From Alteribacillus sp. YIM 98480 (GTDB taxonomy: Bacteria > Bacillota > Bacilli > Bacillales > Marinococcaceae): DNA of 64,000 bases. The notes beneath the pieces were generated by a model. That model was not told the DNA's origin. It saw only the letters and a list, made by a program, of their open reading frames with translations, and ran no database searches. Shown piece by piece: positions 9,738 to 18,939 of the stretch (positions are counted from its first letter, which is position 1; each line of letters begins with the position of its first letter). The DNA lies in contig NZ_VTOK01000003.1 in NCBI RefSeq assembly GCF_009765375.1, positions 62,001-126,000 of the forward strand, in the 5' to 3' direction. The position numbers were made by a program, and so were the translations under genes.

Positions 9738-9770
9738 AACCAGGACTGCAAATTGCAGTCCTGGTTTTAT
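9738..9770 (+). terminator. Bidirectional terminator between ylaI and the acyl-CoA island
   Basis: A perfect 13-bp stem (9738-9750 with 9754-9766) and a 3-nt loop, followed by TTTTAT. It marks the left border of the island. Confidence 0.85.
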
Positions 9771-9796
9771 ATACAAGAGCAAAAAGGGAAAAGGCG

Positions 9797-10771
9797 TTAA
9801 TTAAAAAGAACTGCTGCATTTTTTTCGAATATAGTATCTAAAGTTTTTTCAGAAACTCCTCTTTTTTTTAGAGCAGGAGCAATGTTTTCAAATAAATGAT
9901 CCGGACGCCAATGTTTGAGCTGCTGCTGCAGTTCTTCTGACAGGACCGGCGGACGCCCCCACCACACATTGACGGTGTCATGAGACAAAAATAGTTTGTT
10001 TTCGTACCCAGCTCCAAGAAGTTCAAGTAATACAGCCATTCTTTCCTCATCTTGGGGAGTACCGACAGCACCTTGCAGTCCAAAACGGTCTAATGCGATA
10101 AAAACACCTTGCTCTAATGTGTTAAGATGGTTCTGTATATTGGTTGTACCGCACATATGCCCAATGACAATACGAGCAGGATCTGCCCCTTTTTCTATAA
10201 GAAGTTCGGCCTGTTCAAACCCCATCGTTCCTTCCTGGGTGTGAGTCAGAAGTACAATGCCTGTTTCTTTCTGAACTTTAGCAGCTGCTTTAAAAAACAT
10301 TTTTTCGTAATCTGTTATTTCTCCTCTGCTTGAGGCTAGCTTGATAATACCAGGCTTTATTCCTGTGCCTTCAATGCCATTATTAATTTCTTCCATGAAC
10401 AATTCATATATTTCTTGTTCTGCATAACCGAGCGACTGGTGGAACTTAAAATAGGGTGTCGCTCCTTCGCCTTCATAATAATATCCGGTTGCACAAATAA
10501 TATTCAGCCCTGTTTCCTCTGCAACAGCTTTTAGCAGCTTGACATCTCTTCCGCATTCATTTGGAGTTGGGTCAACTACCGTTTGGACACCATGTTTTTG
10601 CATGATTTCAGCAGCAGCTGTACCTTGTTTTACTTTTTCCGTAAAATTATACGTTCCTAATGTCATATCCCCTTGAAAACCAGGATAACCAAAGAAAAAA
10701 TGTTCATGAATTAACGTTTTTCCGAGCTCGTTGGCATCCACCGGACCTATTACTGTTTCTATTTTTGCCAT
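9797..10771 (-). CDS. Phosphotriesterase-family metal-dependent hydrolase
   Basis: A 324-residue TIM-barrel amidohydrolase of the phosphotriesterase/lactonase-like group. The metal ligands are in order: HxH in LIHEHFFFG (residues 22-24), the Lys in GIIKLASS, His in LLTHTQEG, His in IGHMCGT and Asp in FLSHDTVN. Such proteins often open lactones or cleave phosphoesters; the true substrate is unknown. It is the last gene of a run with two acyl-CoA ligases (11 bp gap), so a lactone or ester linked to an acyl-CoA pathway is plausible but inferred. The start ATG 10771 follows AAGGGGGC. Confidence 0.88.
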   Translation of the reverse strand: MAKIETVIGPVDANELGKTLIHEHFFFGYPGFQGDMTLGTYNFTEKVKQGTAAAEIMQKHGVQTVVDPTPNECGRDVKLLKAVAEETGLNIICATGYYYEGEGATPYFKFHQSLGYAEQEIYELFMEEINNGIEGTGIKPGIIKLASSRGEITDYEKMFFKAAAKVQKETGIVLLTHTQEGTMGFEQAELLIEKGADPARIVIGHMCGTTNIQNHLNTLEQGVFIALDRFGLQGAVGTPQDEERMAVLLELLGAGYENKLFLSHDTVNVWWGRPPVLSEELQQQLKHWRPDHLFENIAPALKKRGVSEKTLDTIFEKNAAVLFN

Positions 10772-10782
10772 AATTAGCCCCC

Positions 10783-12450
10783 TTATTTTTGAAACTCTTT
10801 ATCTTGCAAATGACGCCAAAGAATTTTTCCACTTGCCGTTTTCGGAAGTTCGTTAATAAACTCGATAATGGTGGGACTTTTATAGGCTGCCATTTTTTCT
10901 TTGGTCCACGCTATAATTTCTTCTTTTAGCTGTTCTTCATTTGAAACATTCTCTTTTGGAACAAGATAAGCTTTTACTGTTTCCCCGCTTCGCGGATGCG
11001 GGGCACCGACAATGCAAGCTTGTTCAATCACGGGATGGCTGTAAAGTTTTGCTTCCACTTCAGCCGGCCACACTTTGTACCCGGAAACGTTGATCATTCG
11101 CTTTTTTCGATCCACCATGAAAAAATAGCCATCCTCATCTTGATAGCCAATATCTCCTGTCCGGAAAAATCGTTTGCCATCCGCTTCAAAAAAGACTTTC
11201 TGATTTTCATCTGGCCTTTTCCAATATCCATCAAATACTTGCGGACCGTTAACCGCAATTTCTCCTTCAGCTCCAGCAGGGACTTCTTCTTCTGTTTCCT
11301 GATCAATAATCTTTACTGACACATCAAAGGAAGGAATACCTAAACATTGCAGTTTTGGCCGATCAGGAGGATTAAAATGAGTCTGCGATATTGTCTCGCT
11401 TAATCCATACCCTTCGCAATACGTAATTCCAGTTAATCTTTCTAGTTTTTCCCCTATTGCTTTTGGAAGCGGAGCTCCCCCGCCGCCTACAATCTTAAGA
11501 GAATGTAAATCTTTTTCTTCAATATCTGGCTTTGAAAGAAAATCAACAACCATTGTGCTGATGTTTATCCAATTTGTACATTGATAATATCCTAATAAAT
11601 CTACAGCTGTGTTCCTATCCCAGCGCGTCATCAGCACCATGCTTGAACCTGTGTAAATAGGAGCATTCATACTATGCTGCATACCGGTTACATGAAAGAG
11701 CGGCAAAGACGTTAAATGTACGGCATCAGAAGTCATGCTCATCCAAGCAGCCGTACCGATAACATTGGCTTGAATGGTGCGATGGGTATGCATACACCCT
11801 TTTGGATTGCCCGTTGTACCAGACGTATATGGAAGACATGCCAGCTCATCTATATCAATTGGCACCGTTTCATACGTCAGGTTCGCTTGTTTTAGTGTAT
11901 CCCAGCTGATAATTCGATTTTCTTTCTTGAGATGAGAAGAAGTCAGCTGCACTTCTTTTGGCAGGGAAAACCCTGAATCATTTGACTTAATAAAGTCACC
12001 ATAAGAGGCCACGATAGTACATTTCAGCTCATTTTCTGTTAAAAGAGGGAGAACATTGGAGAGCAATTCCTGCCCGGCCATGACATAGCGTGCTTCACAG
12101 TCTTTTCGATAAAAGGAGATTTCTTCGGTTTTGTTCATTGGATTGACCGGTACCACTACTGCGCCTGCCATTAAAATGGCATAGTAGCTAATAATAAAAG
12201 AAGGCGAATTTTGCATATACAGTAAAATACGTTCTCCTTTTATGACATCGAGTTGTTTTTGCAAAAATGCAGCAGCTTCTAAAACTTGATCATATAATTC
12301 CTGGTACGTATACGTTGTCCCATAATAATGAAGAGCTGGTTTATCCGGATATTTTTCAACGGTTATTCGTAAATTATCGTGTATCCCAATGTTTGGAATG
12401 GTAAGAGTATGAGGCAGCCTTTTTGGCCAGAATTCTTTAAAGACTTCCAT
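10783..12450 (-). CDS. AMP-forming acyl-CoA ligase (paralogue 1)
   Basis: Member of the ANL adenylating superfamily, 555 residues. It activates a carboxylic acid with ATP and joins it to CoA. The phosphate-binding loop YTSGTTGNPKG is at 208-218; EGYGLSET, RTGDIGYQDEDGYFFMVDRK and the C-terminal lysine motif PKTASGKILWR are intact, so it should be active. Chain length or aromatic preference cannot be read. ATG 12450 has AAGGGAG 8 nt ahead. It follows its paralogue by 20 bp and precedes the phosphotriesterase-like gene by 11 bp: probably one transcript. Confidence 0.92.
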   Translation of the reverse strand: MEVFKEFWPKRLPHTLTIPNIGIHDNLRITVEKYPDKPALHYYGTTYTYQELYDQVLEAAAFLQKQLDVIKGERILLYMQNSPSFIISYYAILMAGAVVVPVNPMNKTEEISFYRKDCEARYVMAGQELLSNVLPLLTENELKCTIVASYGDFIKSNDSGFSLPKEVQLTSSHLKKENRIISWDTLKQANLTYETVPIDIDELACLPYTSGTTGNPKGCMHTHRTIQANVIGTAAWMSMTSDAVHLTSLPLFHVTGMQHSMNAPIYTGSSMVLMTRWDRNTAVDLLGYYQCTNWINISTMVVDFLSKPDIEEKDLHSLKIVGGGGAPLPKAIGEKLERLTGITYCEGYGLSETISQTHFNPPDRPKLQCLGIPSFDVSVKIIDQETEEEVPAGAEGEIAVNGPQVFDGYWKRPDENQKVFFEADGKRFFRTGDIGYQDEDGYFFMVDRKKRMINVSGYKVWPAEVEAKLYSHPVIEQACIVGAPHPRSGETVKAYLVPKENVSNEEQLKEEIIAWTKEKMAAYKSPTIIEFINELPKTASGKILWRHLQDKEFQK

Positions 12451-12470
12451 GTCACATGCTCCCTTCTTTA

Positions 12471-14126
12471 TTAAGCTTTTTCGTTCTGCAGCGCCCTGCG
12501 AAGAATTTTTCCTGTACTGGTAGTTGGTAAAAATGAGCGAAATTCAATTTCGACTGGAACTTTATAAGCAGCCATATTTTCTTTAGCCCAGCGTTTGATA
12601 TCTTTTTCATTAAGCCTTTCTTCTTTTCCAGGCTTAAGAACGATAAATGCTTTCACTGATTCTCCCTTTGTGTCATCTGGGATACCGATTACAGCCGACT
12701 GAGAGACAGCTGGATGCTGTTTTAATAACGTTTCTACCTCTTCTGGAAATACACTGTTTCCGGAACATTTAATCATTTCTTTTATTCGTCCTTCAACGAA
12801 CAAGTATCCGTCTTCATCGACATAACCAACATCTCCTGTATAGACCCAGCCGTCTTTCAACGTTGCTGCTGTTGCTTGAAGACGATTCCAGTAACCTTTG
12901 AAAACCCCTGGATTTTTCACCGATATTTCGCCGTGTACGCCTGGTGGTAATGGCTCTTTCGATTCAAATCCTCTAATCACAATATCTGTATCTATAATTG
13001 GTTTGCCAACAGATCCAAATTTCACTTTTTCTTTTGGCATGTACGTATCTACGGTATGCGTTTCACTGAGTCCGTAAGCAGCTTCGAATAAGGTACTATT
13101 TGGCGCCAGTTTTTTCCAACGATAAGCCAGTTCTTCCGTAACCGGCATGCCAAAACTCGTACACATGTTGATACGTAAAGAAGTTAATTTTGGAGTAGTA
13201 TTGTCTGTTAAAGACAAAATAGCTTCATTCATTGATGCAATGCTGTACCAGACCGTCACTTTATATTTTTGAAGCGCTTTCAAAACATCTTTCGGGTGAA
13301 AACGGGAAAACAATACACATGGCGAACTATTAAAGACGGGAATATTCACTCCCATGGTCATGCCAGCAATATGACAAAGCGGCATTACAGCAAGCCAGCT
13401 TTCTTCTTTTTGGATTTCGTTTGCTTGTACAAAAGCGGCAGTTTTAAAAAGAGCGTTTTTGAACGTCAGCATGGCAGCTTTAGGTCTCCCTGTCGTGCCA
13501 GAAGTAAATGCCATTAAAGCAATATCTTCATTAAAATCGATTTCTGCCGGCTTAACAGACAATAAGTCGTTTTTTTCCATGTCCGACCACGTTGTTTCTC
13601 TGCCTCTTTTTTTACATTTTATTGCCTTGAGTTCTTCGGGAAGCGAAAACTCCGTCTGTTCTGGTAAATAATCCGCATAATGAGCAACAAGCGTCCAATC
13701 TAAATAGGAAGAAAGAGACCGCACGACAGGAAGGAGTTCTTCTGAACAGCAAATTGCTCTTATTCCCGCTTCTTCGATTAAATATTCTAATTCATTTTCT
13801 TTATACATCGGGTTTAACGGACATACAATCGCACCAATATACTGCACTGCATAATGTGAAATGATATACTGTGGACAGTTTTGCATAAACAACCCAATAC
13901 GGTCGCCTTTTTTCATGTTTTGCTTTTGAAAAAAACGAGCCGTTTTCTGCACCTCCTGCCATAATTCTTCCCAGCTTAATTCATATCCGTAATAAATATA
14001 AGCTGTTTTTGCAGGATGCTGCTGGGCATTTTTTTGTAAATAGGCATGCAAGGGTTTTGGACCAAAAGGGTAGAACGCTGTCTTGTTTTCAACCTCGGTC
14101 TGATTTTGCTCAGACGATAAAGACAT
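12471..14126 (-). CDS. AMP-forming acyl-CoA ligase (paralogue 2)
   Basis: A 551-residue ANL ligase with loop FTSGTTGRPKA at 207-217, AAYGLSETH, YTGDVGYVDEDGYLFVEGR and C-terminal TTSTGKILRRAL. It resembles its downstream neighbour along the whole length (for example MQNCPQYIIS here and MQNSPSFIIS there), so the pair probably arose by tandem duplication and then diverged. ATG 14126 is preceded by AAGGAGGTAACCTT. It is the first gene of the three-gene unit ligase-ligase-phosphotriesterase. The paired ligases may activate two related acids. Confidence 0.92.
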   Translation of the reverse strand: MSLSSEQNQTEVENKTAFYPFGPKPLHAYLQKNAQQHPAKTAYIYYGYELSWEELWQEVQKTARFFQKQNMKKGDRIGLFMQNCPQYIISHYAVQYIGAIVCPLNPMYKENELEYLIEEAGIRAICCSEELLPVVRSLSSYLDWTLVAHYADYLPEQTEFSLPEELKAIKCKKRGRETTWSDMEKNDLLSVKPAEIDFNEDIALMAFTSGTTGRPKAAMLTFKNALFKTAAFVQANEIQKEESWLAVMPLCHIAGMTMGVNIPVFNSSPCVLFSRFHPKDVLKALQKYKVTVWYSIASMNEAILSLTDNTTPKLTSLRINMCTSFGMPVTEELAYRWKKLAPNSTLFEAAYGLSETHTVDTYMPKEKVKFGSVGKPIIDTDIVIRGFESKEPLPPGVHGEISVKNPGVFKGYWNRLQATAATLKDGWVYTGDVGYVDEDGYLFVEGRIKEMIKCSGNSVFPEEVETLLKQHPAVSQSAVIGIPDDTKGESVKAFIVLKPGKEERLNEKDIKRWAKENMAAYKVPVEIEFRSFLPTTSTGKILRRALQNEKA

Positions 14127-14227
14127 AAGGTTACCTCCTTTTTCTTTAGAAGGACATTGTCCAATTGTCTAAACATCTTTTACTTTTAGGGGCGTCGCCT
14201 GCATTTGCTGTTTTTATGAACTATTAT

Positions 14228-14387
14228 AAGAAAAACGCAAGCGCCTTGCTCACGAGCGACAAGTCCTGGAGGGTCGGCATATGGAAAGCTGATCTTTGCT
14301 TTCCATTGACGGACCGAAGGAATCTCGAGCGAGTAGGCGCTTGCGCTAGACATCAAAAACGCCAAATCTTTATCATTTCTTACCTTT
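14228..14387 (+). repeat. Interspersed repeat family 1, copy 1
   Basis: About 155 bp with terminal inverted repeats: left CGCAAGCGCC with TTGCTC, right GAGCGAGTAGGCGCTTGCG. Inside are a hairpin GGAAAGC/GCTTTCC and a shorter CTTGCTC/GAGC-CAAG hairpin. The right end carries AAAACGCC and TTTCTTACC, also found in the other copies at 32719, 35637 and 36093. All four lie in the same orientation between genes and contain no coding capacity. It resembles small mobile-element-like repeats that I recall from Bacillaceae intergenic DNA. Confidence 0.85.
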
Positions 14388-14461
14388 TAAAAAGACCTTG
14401 TCTGCTGTAGTTCTTTTATTTCTCTATTAAAAATTAGCTGGCAGCTTTATAAGGAGTACTG

Positions 14462-14575
14462 TTAAACGTCCAATATTCCAGAAGAACCAGGGTCTTCTGT
14501 GTGCTGAAGATGCCTTCCATAAACGACATTAACCCTAACTTCCGGTCTAGTATCTGCTGCCGGCCTTCTTTCGAA
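14462..14575 (-). pseudogene. Possible short gene remnant
   Basis: The gap between the quinone oxidoreductase and the ligase operon (14127-14662) holds repeat copy 1. Next to it is a minus-strand open stretch reading RPEVRVNVVYGRHLQHTEDP and ending at a TAA at 14462-14464. It looks protein-like but has no start or ribosome site and I cannot name the family. It may be the tail of a lost island gene or may be chance. Confidence 0.2.
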
Positions 14576-14662
14576 TACTAAAATAATATGAAATAATATA
14601 ATATTATATTAGCAGTTTACCTTACCTTCCATAAACAGATATTTAATAGGGCATGTTCATTG

Positions 14663-15646
14663 TTAGGGAGTGAGAATAAGCTTCCCTTTTGTCTGCCGGC
14701 CTTGAAGTTTGCGGTGGACATCTACTGCCTCTTCTAATGGAAATACACCGCCAATTTCTAGTTTGATTTTACCGTCTTGAATATATTGTAATATCTCCTG
14801 AAGACTTTGCTGAAAGAGCTGCGGCTTTTTCATAATCTGCGGAAGAAAAAATCCGATGACACTTTTGTTTTCCGCCATTAATCGCGCTGGATTAAAACGC
14901 GGCTGTTTCCTGCTTGCTGTACCAAAATAAACCAACCGGCCAAAAGCAGCTAAGCAATCAATGGTTTGATGAAAAATGTCTCCTCCGACCATTTCGAGTG
15001 CTACGTCCACCCCTTTGTTATCCGCTGCTTGAAGAATTTCTTTTTCCCAGCCGTCTTTTGTGTAATCAACCGTCACATCAGCCCCAGCTTCTAGCGCAAG
15101 GTCACGCTTTTCGTTGGTGCTTGCGGTAGCAATAATTTTGCCTGCCCCAAAAATTTTTGCAAGCTGAACAGCAAAGAGACCAACACCACCGGCTGCGGCA
15201 TGAACAAGTATAGATTCTCCTTGTTCCATTCGTCCCATCGTTTTAATCACGTGGTAGGCACTTAAACCTTGCAGCGGAATAGCAGCTGCGTGATTATCAT
15301 CTACTCCTTCAGGAATAGGAATTAACCCTCTTTCATCAGCTATGGTGTATTGTGCATAACCGGTGGCATGTTTACCTCCCAGTAATGTGACAACCCTGTC
15401 GCCTTCTTTGAATCGAGTCACACCAGGTCCCGTCTTTTGAATGACGCCTGCTACTTCTGAGCCCGGCACATGTGGAAGAGGAACATCGGTTACATATTGT
15501 CCCTCTCTTCGCGCTGTATCCGCATAATTAACGCCAATAGCATTAATTTTTATTACTACTTGGTTTTCACCTGGATCCGGATTTTCAAGTTCAACAAGCT
15601 CTAGCACTTCTGGTCCGCCATACTCTGTAAATTGTATTGCTTTCAT
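14663..15646 (-). CDS. NAD(P)H:quinone oxidoreductase-type medium-chain reductase
   Basis: A 327-residue zinc-independent MDR enzyme. It has an N-terminal GroES-like fold (VIKINAIGVNYADTARREG), the HVPGSEVAGVI motif, and a Rossmann fold with HAAAGGVGLFAVQLAK. It has no zinc-binding cysteine lobe. Such proteins reduce quinones or enones with NADPH. In this cluster it could reduce an enoyl-type intermediate, which is inference. It is the last gene of the run that starts at the 3-hydroxyacyl-CoA dehydrogenase. The ribosome site (GAAGGG) is weak. Confidence 0.88.
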   Translation of the reverse strand: MKAIQFTEYGGPEVLELVELENPDPGENQVVIKINAIGVNYADTARREGQYVTDVPLPHVPGSEVAGVIQKTGPGVTRFKEGDRVVTLLGGKHATGYAQYTIADERGLIPIPEGVDDNHAAAIPLQGLSAYHVIKTMGRMEQGESILVHAAAGGVGLFAVQLAKIFGAGKIIATASTNEKRDLALEAGADVTVDYTKDGWEKEILQAADNKGVDVALEMVGGDIFHQTIDCLAAFGRLVYFGTASRKQPRFNPARLMAENKSVIGFFLPQIMKKPQLFQQSLQEILQYIQDGKIKLEIGGVFPLEEAVDVHRKLQGRQTKGKLILTP

Positions 15647-15662
15647 ACTATCAACCCTTCAC

Positions 15663-16439
15663 TTATAAGCCTGAAAAAACCGGCTTTCTCTTTTCTTTAA
15701 AGGCATTGACCCCTTCTTGATGATCTTCACTTGATGCAAGCAATGTTTGGGAAATTCTTTCTTCTTCTAAAATTTCATCAAGACTAGCGTTTAATGAGTG
15801 GTCCATTGCTTTTTTCATCATGCCAAATGCGCGCACAGGGCCGGTCGCTGTTTTTAGAGCATACGTCTTCACTGAAGCTTCCATCTCTGTTTCATCAAAT
15901 AACTGATTCACGATTCCCCATTCTTTTGCCGTTTCAGCCTTAATAGGCTCTCCATTGAACATGCATTCTTTTGCGCGATGAATGCCGATCAATTTAGGAA
16001 GAAAGTAAGACCCGCCCCCATCAGACATTAACCCAACCTGGGTAAAACTTAATGCAAATTTGCTGGATGCTGCAGCTAAAACGATGTCACATGCCATAGC
16101 AAGATTGAAAGCAGCCCCGGCAGCAAATCCATGGACCGCAGCAATAACTGGTTTTTCTAATGATTTAATACATCGAATGACATCGTTTAAACGTCCGATA
16201 TGATCATATATTTGCTGGGGCGTTGTGTTCCCCATTGTCTTCACGTCACCGCCAGCGCTGAATGAGCGTCCTGCGCCGCTTAACACGACCACTTTTACAT
16301 CATTGTTTTCCTTTGCCTTTATCAATTCCTCTTCTAATTCGCTCATCATTTCTGGACTAAATGCATTTAAACGATCAGGACGATTCAGTGTCAAATAAAG
16401 CACTCCGTTTTCTTTATTAGTAAGTAAATGATCGTTCAT
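15663..16439 (-). CDS. Enoyl-CoA hydratase/isomerase family, PaaG-like
   Basis: A 258-residue crotonase-fold protein. The oxyanion-hole segments are kept (AFSAGGDVK-type and HGFAAGAAFNLA), but both glutamates used by true hydratases are changed: the GGGCELA position reads AAFNLA and the PEVxLG position reads TQVGLMSDGG. A retained Asp in that place is typical of PaaG-like isomerases, so isomerisation of a double bond or epoxide is likelier than hydration. ATG 16439 sits 9 nt after AGGAGG; an ATG four bases earlier is out of frame. Downstream of the acyl-CoA dehydrogenase by 15 bp. Confidence 0.88.
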   Translation of the reverse strand: MNDHLLTNKENGVLYLTLNRPDRLNAFSPEMMSELEEELIKAKENNDVKVVVLSGAGRSFSAGGDVKTMGNTTPQQIYDHIGRLNDVIRCIKSLEKPVIAAVHGFAAGAAFNLAMACDIVLAAASSKFALSFTQVGLMSDGGGSYFLPKLIGIHRAKECMFNGEPIKAETAKEWGIVNQLFDETEMEASVKTYALKTATGPVRAFGMMKKAMDHSLNASLDEILEEERISQTLLASSEDHQEGVNAFKEKRKPVFSGL

Positions 16440-16454
16440 TCATTTTTACCTCCT

Positions 16455-18197
16455 CTAAAAAGTATAAGATCCTTTTTCATATAACCTTTCAGCGATGGTT
16501 CGATTTCTTTCCACCGACGGAGAAAAGTGTTTCTTCCATAATACATCGAGGAGAAGCCGGGCTAATTCCCGATCAGCGTGAAGCAATGCCCCTTCAAGTT
16601 TTCTAAGGAGAATGAGAGTTTGATCAAGTGTCTCCTCAAGCATTGTTTCCATTAAGAGATGCGAAAGAGAATCCGATGCGGCTTCTTTTTTATGCGTACG
16701 CAGGACAGCGGATTCAGCAGCATACAAATGTATAGCAAAATCTGATAAAGTCATGAGGATTTCTTGTTCGGTCTGCAATCCTTTACCAAATTGTTGATTC
16801 GCTTTATCTGTCAGCACTAAATAGATAGAACGGAGATCTTGAACAAAATCGAGAGGTTTTTCTTGAGATTGCCCATTATTTTTTAAACGGCTATACGCTT
16901 CACGGACTCCTTCTTCAAATGGCAGTTCCCCTTTTAATGATTTTTTCAAAAATTGTCCTGTTAACAATAAACGATTAATTTCATTTGTACCTTCAAAAAT
17001 TCGATTAATTCTTGAGTCCCTATACATCTGCTCAATTCGATATTCTTGTATAAAACCTGTACCACCGTGCAGCTGAACTCCCTCATCTACCGCATAGTCC
17101 AAAGTTTCAGAACCATAGACTTTACAAACCGCACACTCTAATGCAAATTCAGACATAGCACTACTTACTAAATCCATGTCATTTTCCTTATCGATTCCAT
17201 GTAAAGACGTTTCTAGCATGTAAGAAGTCCGGTATTGAAGGGATTCAGCCGCGTAGATGCGCGCTGCTATTTTAGCTATTTTTTCTTTCGTGGCCCCAAA
17301 GTCTGCCAGTTTCGTACGAAATTGTTTTCTTTCCTGAACATGGTCTAGTGTTAATTTTAACGCTTGCTTGGCTGCACCCGTACACGCTCCCCCTAAATTA
17401 AAGCGGCCAAGGTTTAATACGGTAAATGCAATCACATGGCCTTTTCCGATTTCTCCTAGTAAGTTGTCAGCAGGTACCTCGCAATCTTCTAGTATTACCG
17501 ATCTTGTAGACGAACCTTTAATACCCATTTTCTTTTCTTCGGGTCCTAAAGATAGTCCTGGGAAATCTTTCTCTACTATAAAGGCACTGAAATGTTTACC
17601 GTCCACTTTTGCGTAAACAATGAAAGTATCAGAAAACGATGCATTCGTAATATAAATTTTAGTCCCGTTTAGGTGATAATGAGTTTTTTCCTCATTTAAT
17701 ACTGCATTCGTTTTGCTGGACATGGCATCTGACCCTGCTTCTGGTTCTGTTAAACAATAAGCTCCGATATATTCTCCACTAGCAAGCTTTGGCAAGTATT
17801 TTTCCTTTTGCTGTTTTGTTCCGTAATACGTTATGGGAAGCGTTGCAATACAGGTATGGTTAGAATGAGCCACACCATAGCTTCCCGTACCGCCTAGCTG
17901 TTCACCAACTATTCCTTTGCTGATTTTATCAAGTCCAAGGCCGCCATAAGTTTCAGGAATACTGTGTGCTAAAAGCCCAAGATCTCCTGCTTTTTTCATT
18001 AAACGAACAACCGTCTCAAAATTTTGGGATTCTATTTCGTCTAAAACCACTTCTACTTCCTGAATAGCAAATTGTCTTGCCGTCTTTTGAATCATGCTAT
18101 GCTCTTCGGTTATATCTTCTGGAAAAAATGCTTCCTGTTCACTGGTTTGCATAACCAAATAAGATCCTCCGCGCGGATTTGCGGTTGTCTTACCCAC
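16455..18197 (-). CDS. Acyl-CoA dehydrogenase, long FadE-like form
   Basis: FAD enzyme that puts an alpha,beta double bond into acyl-CoA. At 580 residues it is longer than the ~380-residue core: after the core there is a helical C-terminal extension from about residue 430, as in FadE-type Bacillus enzymes. Motifs include AYCLTEPEAGSDA (FAD/substrate), the VQLHGGTGFIQEYRIEQMYRD segment and RIFEGTNEI. The start is GTG 18197, 8 nt after GGGAGG, and it overlaps the end of the ComB gene by 8 bp, suggesting translational coupling. Electron acceptor ETF genes are not in the window. Confidence 0.93.
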   Translation of the reverse strand: MGKTTANPRGGSYLVMQTSEQEAFFPEDITEEHSMIQKTARQFAIQEVEVVLDEIESQNFETVVRLMKKAGDLGLLAHSIPETYGGLGLDKISKGIVGEQLGGTGSYGVAHSNHTCIATLPITYYGTKQQKEKYLPKLASGEYIGAYCLTEPEAGSDAMSSKTNAVLNEEKTHYHLNGTKIYITNASFSDTFIVYAKVDGKHFSAFIVEKDFPGLSLGPEEKKMGIKGSSTRSVILEDCEVPADNLLGEIGKGHVIAFTVLNLGRFNLGGACTGAAKQALKLTLDHVQERKQFRTKLADFGATKEKIAKIAARIYAAESLQYRTSYMLETSLHGIDKENDMDLVSSAMSEFALECAVCKVYGSETLDYAVDEGVQLHGGTGFIQEYRIEQMYRDSRINRIFEGTNEINRLLLTGQFLKKSLKGELPFEEGVREAYSRLKNNGQSQEKPLDFVQDLRSIYLVLTDKANQQFGKGLQTEQEILMTLSDFAIHLYAAESAVLRTHKKEAASDSLSHLLMETMLEETLDQTLILLRKLEGALLHADRELARLLLDVLWKKHFSPSVERNRTIAERLYEKGSYTF

Positions 18198-18930
18198 TTA
18201 ATACGCCTCCCTTATTTGTCATCCACCCGTTTGGCTGCATCATTGGCAATACAGGATAGATATCTTGATTTGCCGCATAAATAATATCTTTTTCGTATCC
18301 AAATCGTTTCAGCATTTTGCCAACTGCTGTATCTTGTAATATACTAACTGCATCTTGGTTTCCTTCATATAATTTCCAAGCACCAATTGCTGCATCGCTT
18401 AATTCTAGGGATTTATCTAAGCGAGTTAAATGACTAATTAAATGACCTGCGCCATAATAATCCTCAAGACAGAATTGACCATCAGATCCTGCACAAATAA
18501 TTATTATATCTTGGTTTTGTTTTTTCAAAAGCTCTTTGGCTGCAGAAAAATTGTTTAGTAGTGATGAAGCATACGTCCTATCTGCGGCTTCAGCTTTTCT
18601 TAAAGCTACGGTTCCATTCGTGGTGGATAAAATTATATGCTTATTTGCTGCTTCCTTTTTCAATACCGATGGACTAGGAGGCTGAAATCCTTCCAATGGC
18701 AAGCCTTTCTTCTCTCCAACAAGCAGGGGGCGTTTCGGTTTTTCTTTTTCATTTACAGTTAATCCTTCTTTAGCATCAAGAACGGGATAAAGTGCTGCCG
18801 CTCCTCCTGCAAAAAAAGAAGTAATCACTGTCGTAGCAAGAAGTACATCGAATACTACCGCTTGTTTTCCTTTTAAACGATCCGCAATAATATCTTCCTT
18901 TTTCATAATCACATGTAATTTTTTACTCAT
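18190..18930 (-). CDS. ComB family protein (2-phosphosulfolactate phosphatase-like)
   Basis: A 246-residue protein whose motifs follow ComB: VFDVLLATT, GEKKGLPLEGF, STTNGTVALRKA, CAGSDGQFCLEDYYGAGHLI. ComB removes phosphate from 2-phosphosulfolactate (coenzyme M route in archaea, sulfolactate in some Bacillus spores). Two usual signature places differ here: the R of DVLRAT-type motifs is L, and the GFDLGNSP-type segment reads GFQPPSPS. The substrate may therefore differ. The start ATG 18930 lies only 9 bp after the stop of a decayed phosphotransferase gene, and its end overlaps the acyl-CoA dehydrogenase start. No ComA homologue is in the window. Confidence 0.8.
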   Translation of the reverse strand: MSKKLHVIMKKEDIIADRLKGKQAVVFDVLLATTVITSFFAGGAAALYPVLDAKEGLTVNEKEKPKRPLLVGEKKGLPLEGFQPPSPSVLKKEAANKHIILSTTNGTVALRKAEAADRTYASSLLNNFSAAKELLKKQNQDIIIICAGSDGQFCLEDYYGAGHLISHLTRLDKSLELSDAAIGAWKLYEGNQDAVSILQDTAVGKMLKRFGYEKDIIYAANQDIYPVLPMMQPNGWMTNKGGVLSG

Positions 18931-18939
18931 AGGCTTCCC

